Assembly (NCBI RefSeq): GCF_030817215.1
Contig: NZ_JAUSZA010000001.1
Location: 2,764,501 to 2,828,500, forward strand
DNA from: Paenibacillus sp. V4I3
GTDB taxonomy: Bacteria > Bacillota > Bacilli > Paenibacillales > NBRC-103111
Direction: 5' to 3'
DNA length: 64,000 bases
Shown here: piece by piece, positions 9,454 to 18,235 of the stretch
How positions within the stretch are numbered: position 1 is the first letter of the stretch
Layout of the letters: each line of letters begins with the position of its first letter
The notes under the pieces: generated by a model
Seen by the model: the letters and a program-made list of their open reading frames with translations, nothing else
The model's database searches: none
Told to the model about the DNA's origin: nothing
Translations under genes and position numbers: made by a program

Positions 9454-11250
9454 ATGACCAAATTCCGTGCCAAACTAACTTTTATTTTGATTTTATTGAT
9501 TGGTTGTTCGATGCTGATTGCGGGCATTTTCATGGCAAAGGTGCTTGAGAATTCTCACATAAAGTCTTTACAAGACAATATGGAACGAGAGCTCCAAGTT
9601 ATTACGGCAACTGGTGATTGGAACCGAAAAGGTACCGATGCAGAGTTGATATCTTACTATTCTGTTCAAGCCAAACGCCTTAAAGAAGCAACGAATGAGA
9701 GATTGACGTATGTTCGAGCGGATGGGAAAGTACTAGGGGACTCCGATCAAAGACCCGAACAGATGGACAATCACTTGAATCGACCGGAGATTGTGTCGGC
9801 AGCAGCGAATGGAATCGGCTACATTACGCGTTACAGCGATACGTTGAAGGAAAATATGCTGTATGCCGCTATTCCAGTGAAGAATGAAGCACAGGAGACA
9901 ACAGGGTTTTTACGTATATCCATGAGCTTGGAACAGGTAGGGAAGTCGATCCGCAGCTTATGGTATTTCCTGATTTCTGGGTTAATCATTTTGTTCCTGA
10001 TTGCAGGAATCGTTAGTTATCGGATTGCGAAAGGGATCACTCATCCTATTGAGAAGATGACGAAAGTAGCCCAGCAAATTACGAATATGAACTACGAATC
10101 TCGCGTTCCGGCTTACAGTAATGATGAGGTTGGACAGCTGGGTCAGGCGATTAATCGCATGTCCGAAAGTTTGCAGCAGCAAATGGCACGAATTCAGGAA
10201 AATGAACGCAGGCTTCAAGGCGTTATGGAAAATATGATGAGCGGAATTATGATGATTGACCGTGAAGAGCGGATTATGCTTTTAAACCCTGCTGCGGAAT
10301 ACATCTTAGGTTTCTCCTCACAGGAGCTTCTGGGGAAGAAATATAATGAAGCCAAGCAGCAATATGAGTTTACAAAGTTAATACAAGAATGCATAGAGAC
10401 ACAAGATCCAATTCGCGATGAGATGGTTTTCTATTATCCGGCAGAGCGAATTCTCGATATTCATTTGAGTCCAATTGCCCATGAAGATGAGGAATGGTCG
10501 GGTGTTCTTATCGTTATTCACGATATTACGGCTGTACGCAGACTTGAACGGATGCGCAGTGAATTCGTCGCGAATGTATCGCATGAATTGAAAACGCCAA
10601 TTGCCGCCGTTAAAGGCTTTGCCGAAACGCTGCTGGCTGGTGCTCTAAACGATAAGGAAACGGCAGTGTCATTCTTACAAATCATTTTTGATGAGAGTGA
10701 GCGGTTGAATCGATTGATTGGGGATATTCTGGAGTTATCCAAAATTGAATCGAAGCGGATTCCGATGAATTTTTCGCCGATCTACTTGCCTGAATTTCTG
10801 GAGAGATCGTTAAGTGTGTTGCGAAAAGAAGCGGAGAAGAAGCATATTGAACTGAGTATGCTGGTCGATGACGATATTTATATCGAGGCGGATGAAGATC
10901 GATTACGGCAAATTATCATCAATCTGCTTTCCAATGGTATTGCGTATACGCATGATGGAGGCAAGGTAAAAGTGCGGGTAGAACCACTTGATATGAATGC
11001 TGATGGGGATTATGAACGGCTGCGGCTAATTGTTTCGGATACGGGGATGGGGATACCTAAGAAGGATTTACCTCGAATTTTCGAGAGGTTCTATCGCGTA
11101 GATAAAGCACGCTCCAGAAGCTCAGGCGGAACAGGATTAGGATTATCGATAGTGAAGCATTTAGTTGAGCTGCATAAAGGAACGATTCGGGTCGATAGTG
11201 AGGTTGGCGTCGGTACGAGGTTCACGATTGAATTACCTGTCATACACTAA
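9454..11250 (+). CDS. phoR: Membrane sensor histidine kinase, PhoR/PnpS type
   Basis: A 598-residue kinase: TM1 at about 7-29, an extracytoplasmic sensor domain, TM2 at about 170-193, HAMP (about 194-246), PAS (about 255-360), HisKA with the phospho-acceptor His377 in VSHELKTPIAAVKGFAET, and HATPase_c with NLLSNGIAY, DTGMGIP and GTGLGLSIV boxes. GGAGG lies 11 bases before the ATG. The domain order and neighbour regulator match the phosphate-sensing PhoR family, which phosphorylates PhoP at low phosphate. The kinase gene precedes the regulator gene, the reverse of Bacillus phoPR. The PhoP-box-like array that starts right after its stop codon supports the phosphate role. Confidence 0.85.
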   Translation: MTKFRAKLTFILILLIGCSMLIAGIFMAKVLENSHIKSLQDNMERELQVITATGDWNRKGTDAELISYYSVQAKRLKEATNERLTYVRADGKVLGDSDQRPEQMDNHLNRPEIVSAAANGIGYITRYSDTLKENMLYAAIPVKNEAQETTGFLRISMSLEQVGKSIRSLWYFLISGLIILFLIAGIVSYRIAKGITHPIEKMTKVAQQITNMNYESRVPAYSNDEVGQLGQAINRMSESLQQQMARIQENERRLQGVMENMMSGIMMIDREERIMLLNPAAEYILGFSSQELLGKKYNEAKQQYEFTKLIQECIETQDPIRDEMVFYYPAERILDIHLSPIAHEDEEWSGVLIVIHDITAVRRLERMRSEFVANVSHELKTPIAAVKGFAETLLAGALNDKETAVSFLQIIFDESERLNRLIGDILELSKIESKRIPMNFSPIYLPEFLERSLSVLRKEAEKKHIELSMLVDDDIYIEADEDRLRQIIINLLSNGIAYTHDGGKVKVRVEPLDMNADGDYERLRLIVSDTGMGIPKKDLPRIFERFYRVDKARSRSSGGTGLGLSIVKHLVELHKGTIRVDSEVGVGTRFTIELPVIH

Positions 11251-11333
11251 TTTACACAGCGATGATGAAACATTTACATTGTTTTTACAATCATGTGGTA
11301 AAATGAGGTTGTGCAATGTAAATATACTGTAAA
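11251..11333. promoter_or_regulatory. Phased PhoP-box-like array upstream of the response regulator gene
   Basis: TTTACA occurs at 11251, 11273 and 11284, and its complement TGTAAA at 11317 and 11328. Start-to-start distances are 22, 11, 33 and 11 bases, all multiples of 11. Known PhoP boxes in Bacillus are TTAACA-like hexamers repeated about every 11 bases. The 11273/11284 pair ends nine bases before a possible -10 (TAAAAT, 11299-11304) with a poor -35, as in PhoP-activated promoters. The reversed pair lies after the expected start and could give feedback. Confidence 0.65.
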
Positions 11334-11346
11334 CGCGGGGGATCCC

Positions 11347-12063
11347 ATGGCACAAAAAATACTAGTTATTGAAGACGAGCCAACTCTAGCTCGATTGCTG
11401 TCGTACAACTTATCTCAAGACGGGTATGATACGAAGGTTGTCGATCATGGTGGCGATGGGCTTCAAGAGGCGTTGCAGCAGACTTACGACTTAATTATAC
11501 TGGATATTATGCTGCCTGGACTGAATGGATTCGAGGTATTGGCGAAGCTAAGGCAGAAAGGAAACAGCACACCTGTAATTATTTTAACGGCACGTAATGC
11601 CGAGGATGAAGTGGTGCAAGGTCTTAAGCACGGTGCTGATGATTATATAACGAAGCCCTTTGGGGTAGCGGAATTGCTTGCCCGCGTCTCTGCCGTTCTA
11701 CGAAGAACACAATCGGAGGACGTGGCAGCGGACAAACTTAAAAGCAATGAGAAAGTGATTCAGGCGGGTGAATTGTACATTTATCCGGAGAAATATGAAG
11801 TCGTTCTGAATGGAGATTCCATTCCGTTAAGACCGAAGGAGTTTGAGGTTCTGCTTTATCTCGTACAGCGCCCAGGCGTTGTCGTTACAAGAGACGACCT
11901 TATGAATATCGTTTGGGGATTCGACTATATTGGCGGTCAGAGAACCGTAGATGTTCATGTGAGCTCGCTTCGTAAGAAGCTGGAAATGAATCAACAATCT
12001 GTTCAAATCGATTCAATCCGTGGCGTTGGCTACAAACTGGTAGCAAGTATGGTCAAAAAATAA
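11347..12063 (+). CDS. phoP: OmpR-family response regulator, PhoP type
   Basis: The ATG at 11347 is preferred over an upstream GTG, because the extra residues would be encoded across the repeated TGTAAA operator motifs, and GGGGGA sits just before this ATG. The 238-residue protein has a receiver domain with the acidic pair in IEDEP, phospho-acceptor Asp53 in LDIMLPG, and the conserved Lys in TKPFGVAELLARV. The C-terminal winged helix has RPKEFEVLLYL and the recognition region VDVHVSSLRKKL. It is the partner of the kinase directly upstream and probably controls phosphate-starvation genes. The intergenic operator array predicts autoregulation. Confidence 0.88.
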   Translation: MAQKILVIEDEPTLARLLSYNLSQDGYDTKVVDHGGDGLQEALQQTYDLIILDIMLPGLNGFEVLAKLRQKGNSTPVIILTARNAEDEVVQGLKHGADDYITKPFGVAELLARVSAVLRRTQSEDVAADKLKSNEKVIQAGELYIYPEKYEVVLNGDSIPLRPKEFEVLLYLVQRPGVVVTRDDLMNIVWGFDYIGGQRTVDVHVSSLRKKLEMNQQSVQIDSIRGVGYKLVASMVKK

Positions 12064-12105
12064 TGAGCCTTGGGTGCTGGTTAACAGCGGCCCAGGCTCA
12101 TTTTT
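12064..12105. terminator. Intrinsic terminator between phoP and the converging MerR gene
   Basis: TGAGCCTTGGG pairs with CCCAGGCTCA (one bulge), followed by TTTTT. The stop codon of the converging gene is inside the stem. Confidence 0.8.
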
Positions 12106-13198
12106 GTGCGTAAACAACGTAAATGCTGTTCCCCAATGGCTCCGATTTAACTTGACTTGTGTGAGAAAGTAACCACTCTGTTAGATGGGTATGCGTCATG
12201 TAGAGATCGACCTGCTCATGCATCATAGGCAGCTTAGTAGCCTTAGACGAGATGAGGTTGGCTAGAAATGCATCTGCTTCATTTCGATCTTGCATCATAT
12301 AATCGGCTAAACATACGACTCCTCCCGGCTTCAAGACCCGCAGCATTTCACCCCAGGCGAGCTCCCTTTGCGCTTCTGTCAAATGATGAAGGGCAAACGA
12401 ACTGACAACATAATCAAACGTTCCATCCATGAACGGAATGGCCAGTACATTACCGAGCTTGAGTTCGATGTCAGCATATTTGGCTGCGCAAAGCTTGAGC
12501 ATTTGCTTGGATTGGTCGATGGCGGACATAGTTAGGCCGATATGCTGCAGCTTGCCGGCTAAGTTGCCGGTGCCTGTTCCTACATCAAGCCCCTTAAGGC
12601 CATGAGCGGGGGAGATAAGCTCAGCGATTTTGTCTAAAGCTGCCTCGTAGCTTGTATATACGGGAGGGCTGCTCATATCGATGTCGTTCAGCGGGCCGTT
12701 TTCTGTGATATCTACAAATGAAGAAGCAGGCTGCAGCAGCTCATCAAATTGTTGGGCCTTTCGATCGAAATCCCAATGGTCGCGCCAGCTTCCTCTTAGG
12801 TCACGCAGCTCCTTGCTTTGCTGGGCTAACTCGTAAAGCAGTTCAGTCGGCAGTATGCTGTTTCCTTGTGCGGCTTGGATCATCTGATCCATTGTTCCAA
12901 TGATTTGTTTCATTTCTGTCCACTGTTCAAACAGCATTGAACGCTGCATCTGCAGAGCGCTTAGCACTTCCTCTTGTTGATTTAAATCGGTTTGGGCTAA
13001 GGTTTGACGAATATCTTCAAGTGTCATTCCGACTTCCCGCAGAGAAATAATGGTTTGTAATCTCCACGCATCTTGTTCCGTATAGGTTCGATAGCCATTC
13101 TCTTTCTGCTTCGCAGGCTTTAACAGTCCTTTCTGCTCATAGAAGCGAATGGCTCTGGCCGTGATGCCGAGTTTGCGGGAAATTTCGTTAATAAGCAT
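12098..13198 (-). CDS. MerR-type regulator fused to a SAM-dependent methyltransferase
   Basis: The start is the ATG at 13198, which has GGAGGA seven bases upstream; a start ten codons earlier lacks one. Residues 1-70 form a MerR winged helix (ITARAIRFYEQKGLL, NGYRTYTEQDAWRLQ), followed by a coiled coil to about 125. Residues from about 200 form a class I methyltransferase with LDVGTGTGNLAGKL (SAM motif I), AIDQS and SFALHHLT. Known MerR proteins bind as dimers between the -35 and -10 elements and sense a ligand with the C-terminal part. Here the sensor part is an enzyme-like fold, so it may sense SAM or a methylatable small molecule, or be a true bifunctional enzyme. It is divergent from the oxidoreductase gene and could control it. 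Confidence 0.85.
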   Translation of the reverse strand: MLINEISRKLGITARAIRFYEQKGLLKPAKQKENGYRTYTEQDAWRLQTIISLREVGMTLEDIRQTLAQTDLNQQEEVLSALQMQRSMLFEQWTEMKQIIGTMDQMIQAAQGNSILPTELLYELAQQSKELRDLRGSWRDHWDFDRKAQQFDELLQPASSFVDITENGPLNDIDMSSPPVYTSYEAALDKIAELISPAHGLKGLDVGTGTGNLAGKLQHIGLTMSAIDQSKQMLKLCAAKYADIELKLGNVLAIPFMDGTFDYVVSSFALHHLTEAQRELAWGEMLRVLKPGGVVCLADYMMQDRNEADAFLANLISSKATKLPMMHEQVDLYMTHTHLTEWLLSHTSQVKSEPLGNSIYVVYAQK

Positions 13199-13346
13199 GT
13201 ATGATCCTCCATCATGGCACAATTGCATACAATTTTCGCCAGATCAGAAATTTTATTTTTGTAGGTTTTTGTTATACTCTTATATAGTACTAGCTATGAG
13301 CAATTGTGAGAAGCCTAACGGTTATACATATCTAAGGAGGATCATC

Positions 13347-14429
13347 ATGTCAAAAACGTATCGTATAGCAATTATTGGATGTGGAGGTATTGCCAATGGC
13401 AAGCACATGCCAAGTTTAAACAAATTAAAGAATGTAGAAATAGTTGCTTTCTGTGACATCATTTCTGAAAAAGCGCAGGAAGCTGCTGCTAAGTATGGCA
13501 AAGAAGACGCTCGTGTCTATGAAGATTACCGCGAGGTCCTGAGAGACAGTTCCATTGACATCGTTCATGTCTGTACGCCAAATGATTCACATGCGGAAAT
13601 CACGATTGCTGCATTAGAAGCAGGCAAGCACGTCATGTCAGAAAAGCCGATGGCCAAAACAGCTGCAGATGCACGCCGCATGGTGGAAGCAGCTAAGCGC
13701 ACAGGTAAGAAGCTGACAGTTGGTTACAATAATCGCTTCCGTGGCGATAGCCAACATTTGCACCAGTTATGCTCGGAAGGCGAGCTAGGTGAGATTTATT
13801 TCGCTAAGGCTCATGCGATTCGCCGCCGCGCGGTACCTACTTGGGGCGTTTTCCTTGATGAAGAGAAGCAAGGCGGAGGCCCTCTGATCGATATTGGTAC
13901 GCATGCACTTGATTTAACCATGTGGATGATGAACAATTATGAGCCGAAGGTGGTACTGGGTACTTCTTATCATAAATTATCCCAACGAGAAAATGCAGCT
14001 AATGCTTGGGGACCTTGGGATCCTTCCAAGTTCACCGTTGAGGATTCTGCATTTGGTATGATTACAATGAAAAATGGAGCTACGATTATTCTTGAATCGA
14101 GCTGGGCGCTGAATACACTTGAAGTGGATGAAGCGAAATGTACACTTAGCGGAACTGAGGGCGGCGCTGATATGAAAGGCGGTCTTCGCATTAATGGTGA
14201 GAAGCACAGCCGTCTATACACGACAGAAGTTGAACTGAATGCAGGCGGCGTAGCCTTCTACGATGGTGAAACAGAAAGTGCACCGGATTTAGAAATGCGC
14301 CTATGGATTCAAGCGATCGAGAATGATACAGATCCAGTTGTAACCCCTGAGCAAGCTTGTGTCGTGTCCGAAATCTTAGAAGCTATTTATGAGTCAGCAA
14401 AAACAGGAAAAGCCGTTTATTTCGACTAG
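13347..14429 (+). CDS. Gfo/Idh/MocA-family NAD(P)-dependent oxidoreductase
   Basis: I start it at the ATG at 13347 behind AAGGAGG; the long upstream extension in the same frame overlaps the divergent MerR gene and promoter. The 360-residue protein has the Rossmann fingerprint IIGCGGIANGKH at the N-terminus, the EKPMAKT motif with the conserved Lys, and a C-terminal alpha/beta substrate domain with IDIGTHALDLTMWM. The family oxidises or reduces sugars, inositols and related polyols. The specific substrate cannot be read from sequence. It is followed by a hairpin and converges on an AraC gene. Confidence 0.88.
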   Translation: MSKTYRIAIIGCGGIANGKHMPSLNKLKNVEIVAFCDIISEKAQEAAAKYGKEDARVYEDYREVLRDSSIDIVHVCTPNDSHAEITIAALEAGKHVMSEKPMAKTAADARRMVEAAKRTGKKLTVGYNNRFRGDSQHLHQLCSEGELGEIYFAKAHAIRRRAVPTWGVFLDEEKQGGGPLIDIGTHALDLTMWMMNNYEPKVVLGTSYHKLSQRENAANAWGPWDPSKFTVEDSAFGMITMKNGATIILESSWALNTLEVDEAKCTLSGTEGGADMKGGLRINGEKHSRLYTTEVELNAGGVAFYDGETESAPDLEMRLWIQAIENDTDPVVTPEQACVVSEILEAIYESAKTGKAVYFD

Positions 14430-14455
14430 TTTCGACTATTTCCTGGGAAATGAAA

Positions 14456-14497
14456 AATCCCTTTCTTCGATATGATTATCGGAGGAAGGGATTATTT
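14456..14497. terminator. Terminator-like hairpin between converging genes
   Basis: AATCCCTTTCTTCGAT pairs with ATCGGAGGAAGGGATT with two mismatches. The T tract is weak on the + strand. Confidence 0.55.
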
Positions 14498-14500
14498 GTG

Positions 14501-15373
14501 CTATATAACGCTCTTGCTAGCTTTGCGATGTTCACCAGGTGTAGAGCCCGTTCTTTTTTTGAACATTTTGGAGAAATGGTGTAAATCAGCAAAACCGCAA
14601 TAGAGCGCTATAGATTCGAGACTAAGATCTGTGTTTGTGAGCAATTCCTTGGCGTGATTAACCCGCATGTTGATTAAATACTGGTGAGGCGAGATACCGT
14701 ATCGCTGTTTGAACATGAAGCTGAATCTGGAAACGGATAGGCTGGCTCGATTCGCCATGTCCTCTAATGAAATGGGTTCGCTTAGATGATTGGAAAAGTA
14801 AGAAGTAATCCAGTTGAACGAATGTACAGGTGTCCGTGTCGCCTGGAAGTAAGTCTCTAGTAAAGAAATGATAATTTCCGTAACGAAATATTGGGTTTTC
14901 AACTGTATGAGCGGATCCTGCTGCTGGGCATACTCAATAACCTGAAAAAGCGTTTCTTTCAATTTAGTTGGGTTAGAGGGATGAACATGAACCGGCATTT
15001 GAATCCCATATAGATCATTGATTGTTGGCTGCATCAGGTTCATATAAGCCGATAAATCAATCTGACCGGGTCGGGTAGGGAAGCTGTTTTCACGTTCGGA
15101 ATTATAACATAAATCAAAATGAATATAAGGCGTAACTGTGTTAGTCAGCCCTTCGAGTGTTAGCAAACTTCCCGGTTGTACGAGGCAGAATTGACCCGCT
15201 TGAAACATATACTTCTTATGATCTACCCAAAAACAGCAAGTGCCTTCTTGAATATAAACGAATAGGTAATCAAGCAACCTACGCTCCGGATATATCCACG
15301 GCTTACGAACAGCAAACTCACTTTGCCTAACAAAAGGAACAATCGAATGTTGTTTCAATAATTCGGTGAACAT
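14501..15373 (-). CDS. AraC-family transcriptional regulator
   Basis: I choose the ATG at 15373 because AAAGGA lies just upstream; the GTG five codons earlier has no ribosome site. The 290-residue protein has an N-terminal cupin-type ligand domain (WIYPERRLLDYLF, FQAGQFCLVQPGSLL) and a C-terminal double helix-turn-helix (LEDMANRASLSVSRFSFMF, ALYCGFADLHHFSKMFKKR). It is divergent from a PhyH-type dioxygenase gene, and the space between them holds two direct repeats two helical turns apart, so it probably activates that gene. Confidence 0.88.
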   Translation of the reverse strand: MFTELLKQHSIVPFVRQSEFAVRKPWIYPERRLLDYLFVYIQEGTCCFWVDHKKYMFQAGQFCLVQPGSLLTLEGLTNTVTPYIHFDLCYNSERENSFPTRPGQIDLSAYMNLMQPTINDLYGIQMPVHVHPSNPTKLKETLFQVIEYAQQQDPLIQLKTQYFVTEIIISLLETYFQATRTPVHSFNWITSYFSNHLSEPISLEDMANRASLSVSRFSFMFKQRYGISPHQYLINMRVNHAKELLTNTDLSLESIALYCGFADLHHFSKMFKKRTGSTPGEHRKASKSVI

Positions 15374-15450
15374 GCCGAATCCTTTCACTTACCAGTAATT
15401 TTTTCTTATGTCTTATTGTAGTACTTCATTGAACAGATAATCCAGTTGTT

Positions 15451-15507
15451 TTTGACAATAATAAAAGCTTGTTTGACAAAGATTTCGAACTATTTGGCAC
15501 CTATAAT
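15451..15507 (+). promoter_or_regulatory. Candidate AraC-type operator and promoter for the dioxygenase gene
   Basis: TTTGACAA occurs at 15451-15458 and 15472-15479, 21 bases apart. A TATAAT -10 lies at 15502-15507. The position of the -35 has no consensus and directly follows the second repeat, as in class II activation by AraC proteins. The second repeat contains TTGACA, but 23 bases from the -10, too far for a normal promoter. Confidence 0.55.
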
Positions 15508-15541
15508 AAAGCTGTAATTATACAAAAGAGGTGAGCAGAGT

Positions 15542-16390
15542 ATGAGCATTCAGGAATCATGTAATGTTAATGAGTTACCCTCTATGGAAGACAACTATGA
15601 ATTGTCTGCACAGCAGAAAAAAAGCTATCAGAAAAAAGGACACATTGTTCTTAGGCAGGTGGCAAGCAAGTCAGAAATGTCTTCCTATGAGCCCGTTATT
15701 AGCCACTGGGTGAAGGAGTTGAATAAGCAAGACAAGCCACTTGAACAGCGAGATACGTATGGTAAGGCCTTTATCCAAATTTCAAATCTGTGGGAGAAAA
15801 GTGAAGCGATCCAGCGATTCGTGCTAGCTAAACGGTTTGCCAAAATCGCGGCTGATTTAATGGGGGTAGATGGGGTGCGAATTTATCATGATCAAGCCCT
15901 GTTTAAAGAACCTCACGGAGGTCATACCCCGTGGCATCAAGATCAAATCTATTGGCCGCTCGATACAGACAAGACGATCACCATGTGGATGCCGTTAGTT
16001 CCCATTTCTCAAGAGGTGGGATCAATGACATTTGCATCGGAGTCCCATCTTCTGGGCTACATTAATAAAATGGTCATATCCGACGAATCCCACCGAACGC
16101 TTGCCGGATACATTGAAGGCAAAGGCTTCGAAACGGTGTCTCATGGCGCCATGGAGGCAGGTGATGCAACGTTCCACTCCGGGTGGACACTGCACAGCGC
16201 GCCTGGAAACCCTACGGACACCATGCGTAAAGTGATGACCGTGATTTATTATGCCGATGGAACGCGAGTAGCCGAGCCAGATAGTAAAGTGCGTGTGAAT
16301 GATTTGAAAGCGTGGTTTCCCGGTATTCAAGCAGGCGATTTGGCGGTAACTACGTTTAATCCATTGGTTTACAGCCGTTCCGCAGATTAA
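15542..16390 (+). CDS. Phytanoyl-CoA dioxygenase (PhyH) family iron/2-oxoglutarate oxygenase
   Basis: A 282-residue cytosolic protein with the double-stranded beta-helix oxygenase signature: His132 and Asp134 in PWHQDQIYWP, distal His218 in LHSAPGN, and Arg229 in DTMRKVMT, expected to bind 2-oxoglutarate. A second conserved feature is IYHDQALFKEPHGGHTPWH. Family members hydroxylate diverse small molecules; the substrate is unknown here. The ribosome site is AGAGGTG. It is transcribed alone, divergently from an AraC regulator, with a perfect terminator right after the stop. Confidence 0.88.
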   Translation: MSIQESCNVNELPSMEDNYELSAQQKKSYQKKGHIVLRQVASKSEMSSYEPVISHWVKELNKQDKPLEQRDTYGKAFIQISNLWEKSEAIQRFVLAKRFAKIAADLMGVDGVRIYHDQALFKEPHGGHTPWHQDQIYWPLDTDKTITMWMPLVPISQEVGSMTFASESHLLGYINKMVISDESHRTLAGYIEGKGFETVSHGAMEAGDATFHSGWTLHSAPGNPTDTMRKVMTVIYYADGTRVAEPDSKVRVNDLKAWFPGIQAGDLAVTTFNPLVYSRSAD

Positions 16391-16438
16391 AAAAGCTCGC
16401 TCCCCCTCATATTTATGAAAAGGGGAGCGAGCTTTTAT
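16391..16438. terminator. Strong bidirectional terminator
   Basis: AAAAGCTCGCTCCCC and GGGGAGCGAGCTTTT form a perfect 15-bp inverted repeat directly after the dioxygenase stop. It can also serve the converging small gene. Confidence 0.9.
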
Positions 16439-16448
16439 ATAGACGAAG

Positions 16449-16733
16449 TCACCATCTGCTCCCTTGCGGAGCTGGGCAACGGGCAGCGGTTAGCTTGGCC
16501 TTGATGGCCATGAGACAACCGCACCAACGGCATGTTGTTCCGAATTGGTAGTCTTTGCAGCCCTCGCATAACGTGATGCGCCGATCATACTCTTCTTCCG
16601 TAGTCAGCTTAAGATTACGTACTTTGAGCGTTTCGCCGAAAAGCTTGGTGATTTCTTCAGGCGTCACATGTACCGTTGCTGAACAACCTTTGCATGCAGG
16701 CATAGCTTCCATTTTGCTATCCGGGCTTTGCAT
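16449..16733 (-). CDS. Small cysteine-rich, probably zinc-binding protein
   Basis: About 94 residues. Visible cysteine pairs are CKGC near the N-terminus, CEGCKDY in the middle and CRWCGC near the C-terminus, the pattern of a zinc-ribbon-like protein. It resembles the uncharacterised DUF6171-type proteins of this bacterial group, but I could not verify this. The ribosome site AAGGAG overlaps the stop of the upstream abfA gene. It is one base from the first ATG (16742) and ten from the one at 16733, so I prefer the latter. The overlap suggests translational coupling with abfA. Confidence 0.7.
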   Translation of the reverse strand: MQSPDSKMEAMPACKGCSATVHVTPEEITKLFGETLKVRNLKLTTEEEYDRRITLCEGCKDYQFGTTCRWCGCLMAIKAKLTAARCPAPQGSRW

Positions 16734-16747
16734 ATCGGACATGCTCC

Positions 16748-18226
16748 TTAAGAAAGACGAAGCGTGACAACAGATTTGGCAGGAAGTGTAACGATGAGCT
16801 GGTCATTTTCAAACCTGTAGTTGGTAAAATCCGTTAGTTTTACTGTTTCAGGTTCATCGAATGTGTTATGTGATTGAATGGTGTCTGAGGTTAGAATACG
16901 GCCCTCGACTGATCTCACCTGACGCCCACGAACGTCACAGTTTACTTCAATATGGTCCGAATGGTGCAAATTACATAGGGAAATATGCAATTGGTTAGCC
17001 GTATCTAAAGATGCGGATACGCTGAGTTGATCGATTTTTTTACCATCCATCTCATAAGAAGGGCTTTCTGCATGAGTGCTAATGAGGCTAGCACCTTGAT
17101 GAACCTTGTACATGTCAAAGACATGATAAGTAGGTGTAAGAAGCATGTCGGCGCCTTCGGTTAAAATGACGGATTGCAAGACATTTACGACCTGAGCAAT
17201 GTTGGCCATGCGAACACGATCACTATGCTTATGGAAAATGTTCAAATTAATTCCGGCGACGAGCGCATCACGCATCGTATTTTGTTGATATAAGAAACCA
17301 GGATTCGTTCCGGGCTCTACATTGAACCATGTTCCCCATTCATCGACTATGAGGGCAACTCGTTTCTCAGGATCATATTTGGTCATAATGGTATCATGGC
17401 GTGTGATGAGTTCGTCCATAAATAAGGTTTTCTCAAGGGTTTGGAACCAGTCCTGCTCACTAAAGTCTGTAGCCGACCCTTTATCCTTCCAATTCCCTGT
17501 AGGAATGGTGTAGTAATGAAGACTTAATCCATCCATATACTTGGCGGCTTCTCTCATTAATACTTCCGTCCAGTTGTAGTCGGCACTGTTTGCACCACAA
17601 GCGATTTTGAAAATACGGTTATCCCCATAATTCCGTACGTAACACGCATATCTGCGGTAAAGATCAGCGTAGTATTCAGGACGCATGTCACCGCCGCAGC
17701 CCCAGTTTTCATTCCCTACACCAAAATAGGTAAGCTTCCACGGTTTTTCACGCCCATTTTCCTGACGCCAGTTCGCCATGGGTGACTCGCCATCGAAGGT
17801 CATATACTCGACCCATTCGGACATTTCAGCTACGGTACCGCTTCCAACATTTCCGCTAATGTAAGGCTCCGCTTCAATCAGCTCGCACAAACGTAAGAAT
17901 TCATGTGTCCCGAAATGGTTGTTTTCCAAGACACCGCCCCAGTGCGTGTTGATCATCCGCTTGCGTTTCTCAGCAGGTCCTACGCCGTCTTTCCAATGAT
18001 ACTCATCGGCAAAACATCCTCCTGGCCACCGCAAAACAGGAATTTGAAGTTTTTTCAAAGCTTCGATCACATCGTTCCGCATACCTTCCGTGTTAGGAAT
18101 CGGAGAATCCAGACCAACCCAGATTCCCTCATAAATACAGCGTCCCAGGTGTTCAGAGAAATGACCATAAATATTGCGATCGATCGTGCCTTTCGGTGAA
18201 TCTGCGTTTATTATCAGCTTAGCCAT
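16748..18226 (-). CDS. abfA: GH51 alpha-L-arabinofuranosidase
   Basis: A 492-residue enzyme without signal peptide, so intracellular. It starts [21 protein letters not shown], continues with the [14 protein letters not shown] loop, the acid/base Glu in [11 protein letters not shown] (about residue 172) and the nucleophile Glu in IVDEWGTW (about residue 296), and ends with the beta-sandwich. GH51 enzymes release terminal arabinofuranose from arabinan or arabinoxylan oligosaccharides with retention. It lies nine bases downstream of a GntR-type regulator gene on the same strand, so the pair forms an operon with the small cysteine protein. It complements the pectin enzyme at the window start, since pectin carries arabinan side chains. 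Confidence 0.94.
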   Translation of the reverse strand: MAKLIINADSPKGTIDRNIYGHFSEHLGRCIYEGIWVGLDSPIPNTEGMRNDVIEALKKLQIPVLRWPGGCFADEYHWKDGVGPAEKRKRMINTHWGGVLENNHFGTHEFLRLCELIEAEPYISGNVGSGTVAEMSEWVEYMTFDGESPMANWRQENGREKPWKLTYFGVGNENWGCGGDMRPEYYADLYRRYACYVRNYGDNRIFKIACGANSADYNWTEVLMREAAKYMDGLSLHYYTIPTGNWKDKGSATDFSEQDWFQTLEKTLFMDELITRHDTIMTKYDPEKRVALIVDEWGTWFNVEPGTNPGFLYQQNTMRDALVAGINLNIFHKHSDRVRMANIAQVVNVLQSVILTEGADMLLTPTYHVFDMYKVHQGASLISTHAESPSYEMDGKKIDQLSVSASLDTANQLHISLCNLHHSDHIEVNCDVRGRQVRSVEGRILTSDTIQSHNTFDEPETVKLTDFTNYRFENDQLIVTLPAKSVVTLRLS

Positions 18227-18235
18227 AGTGAGTAT

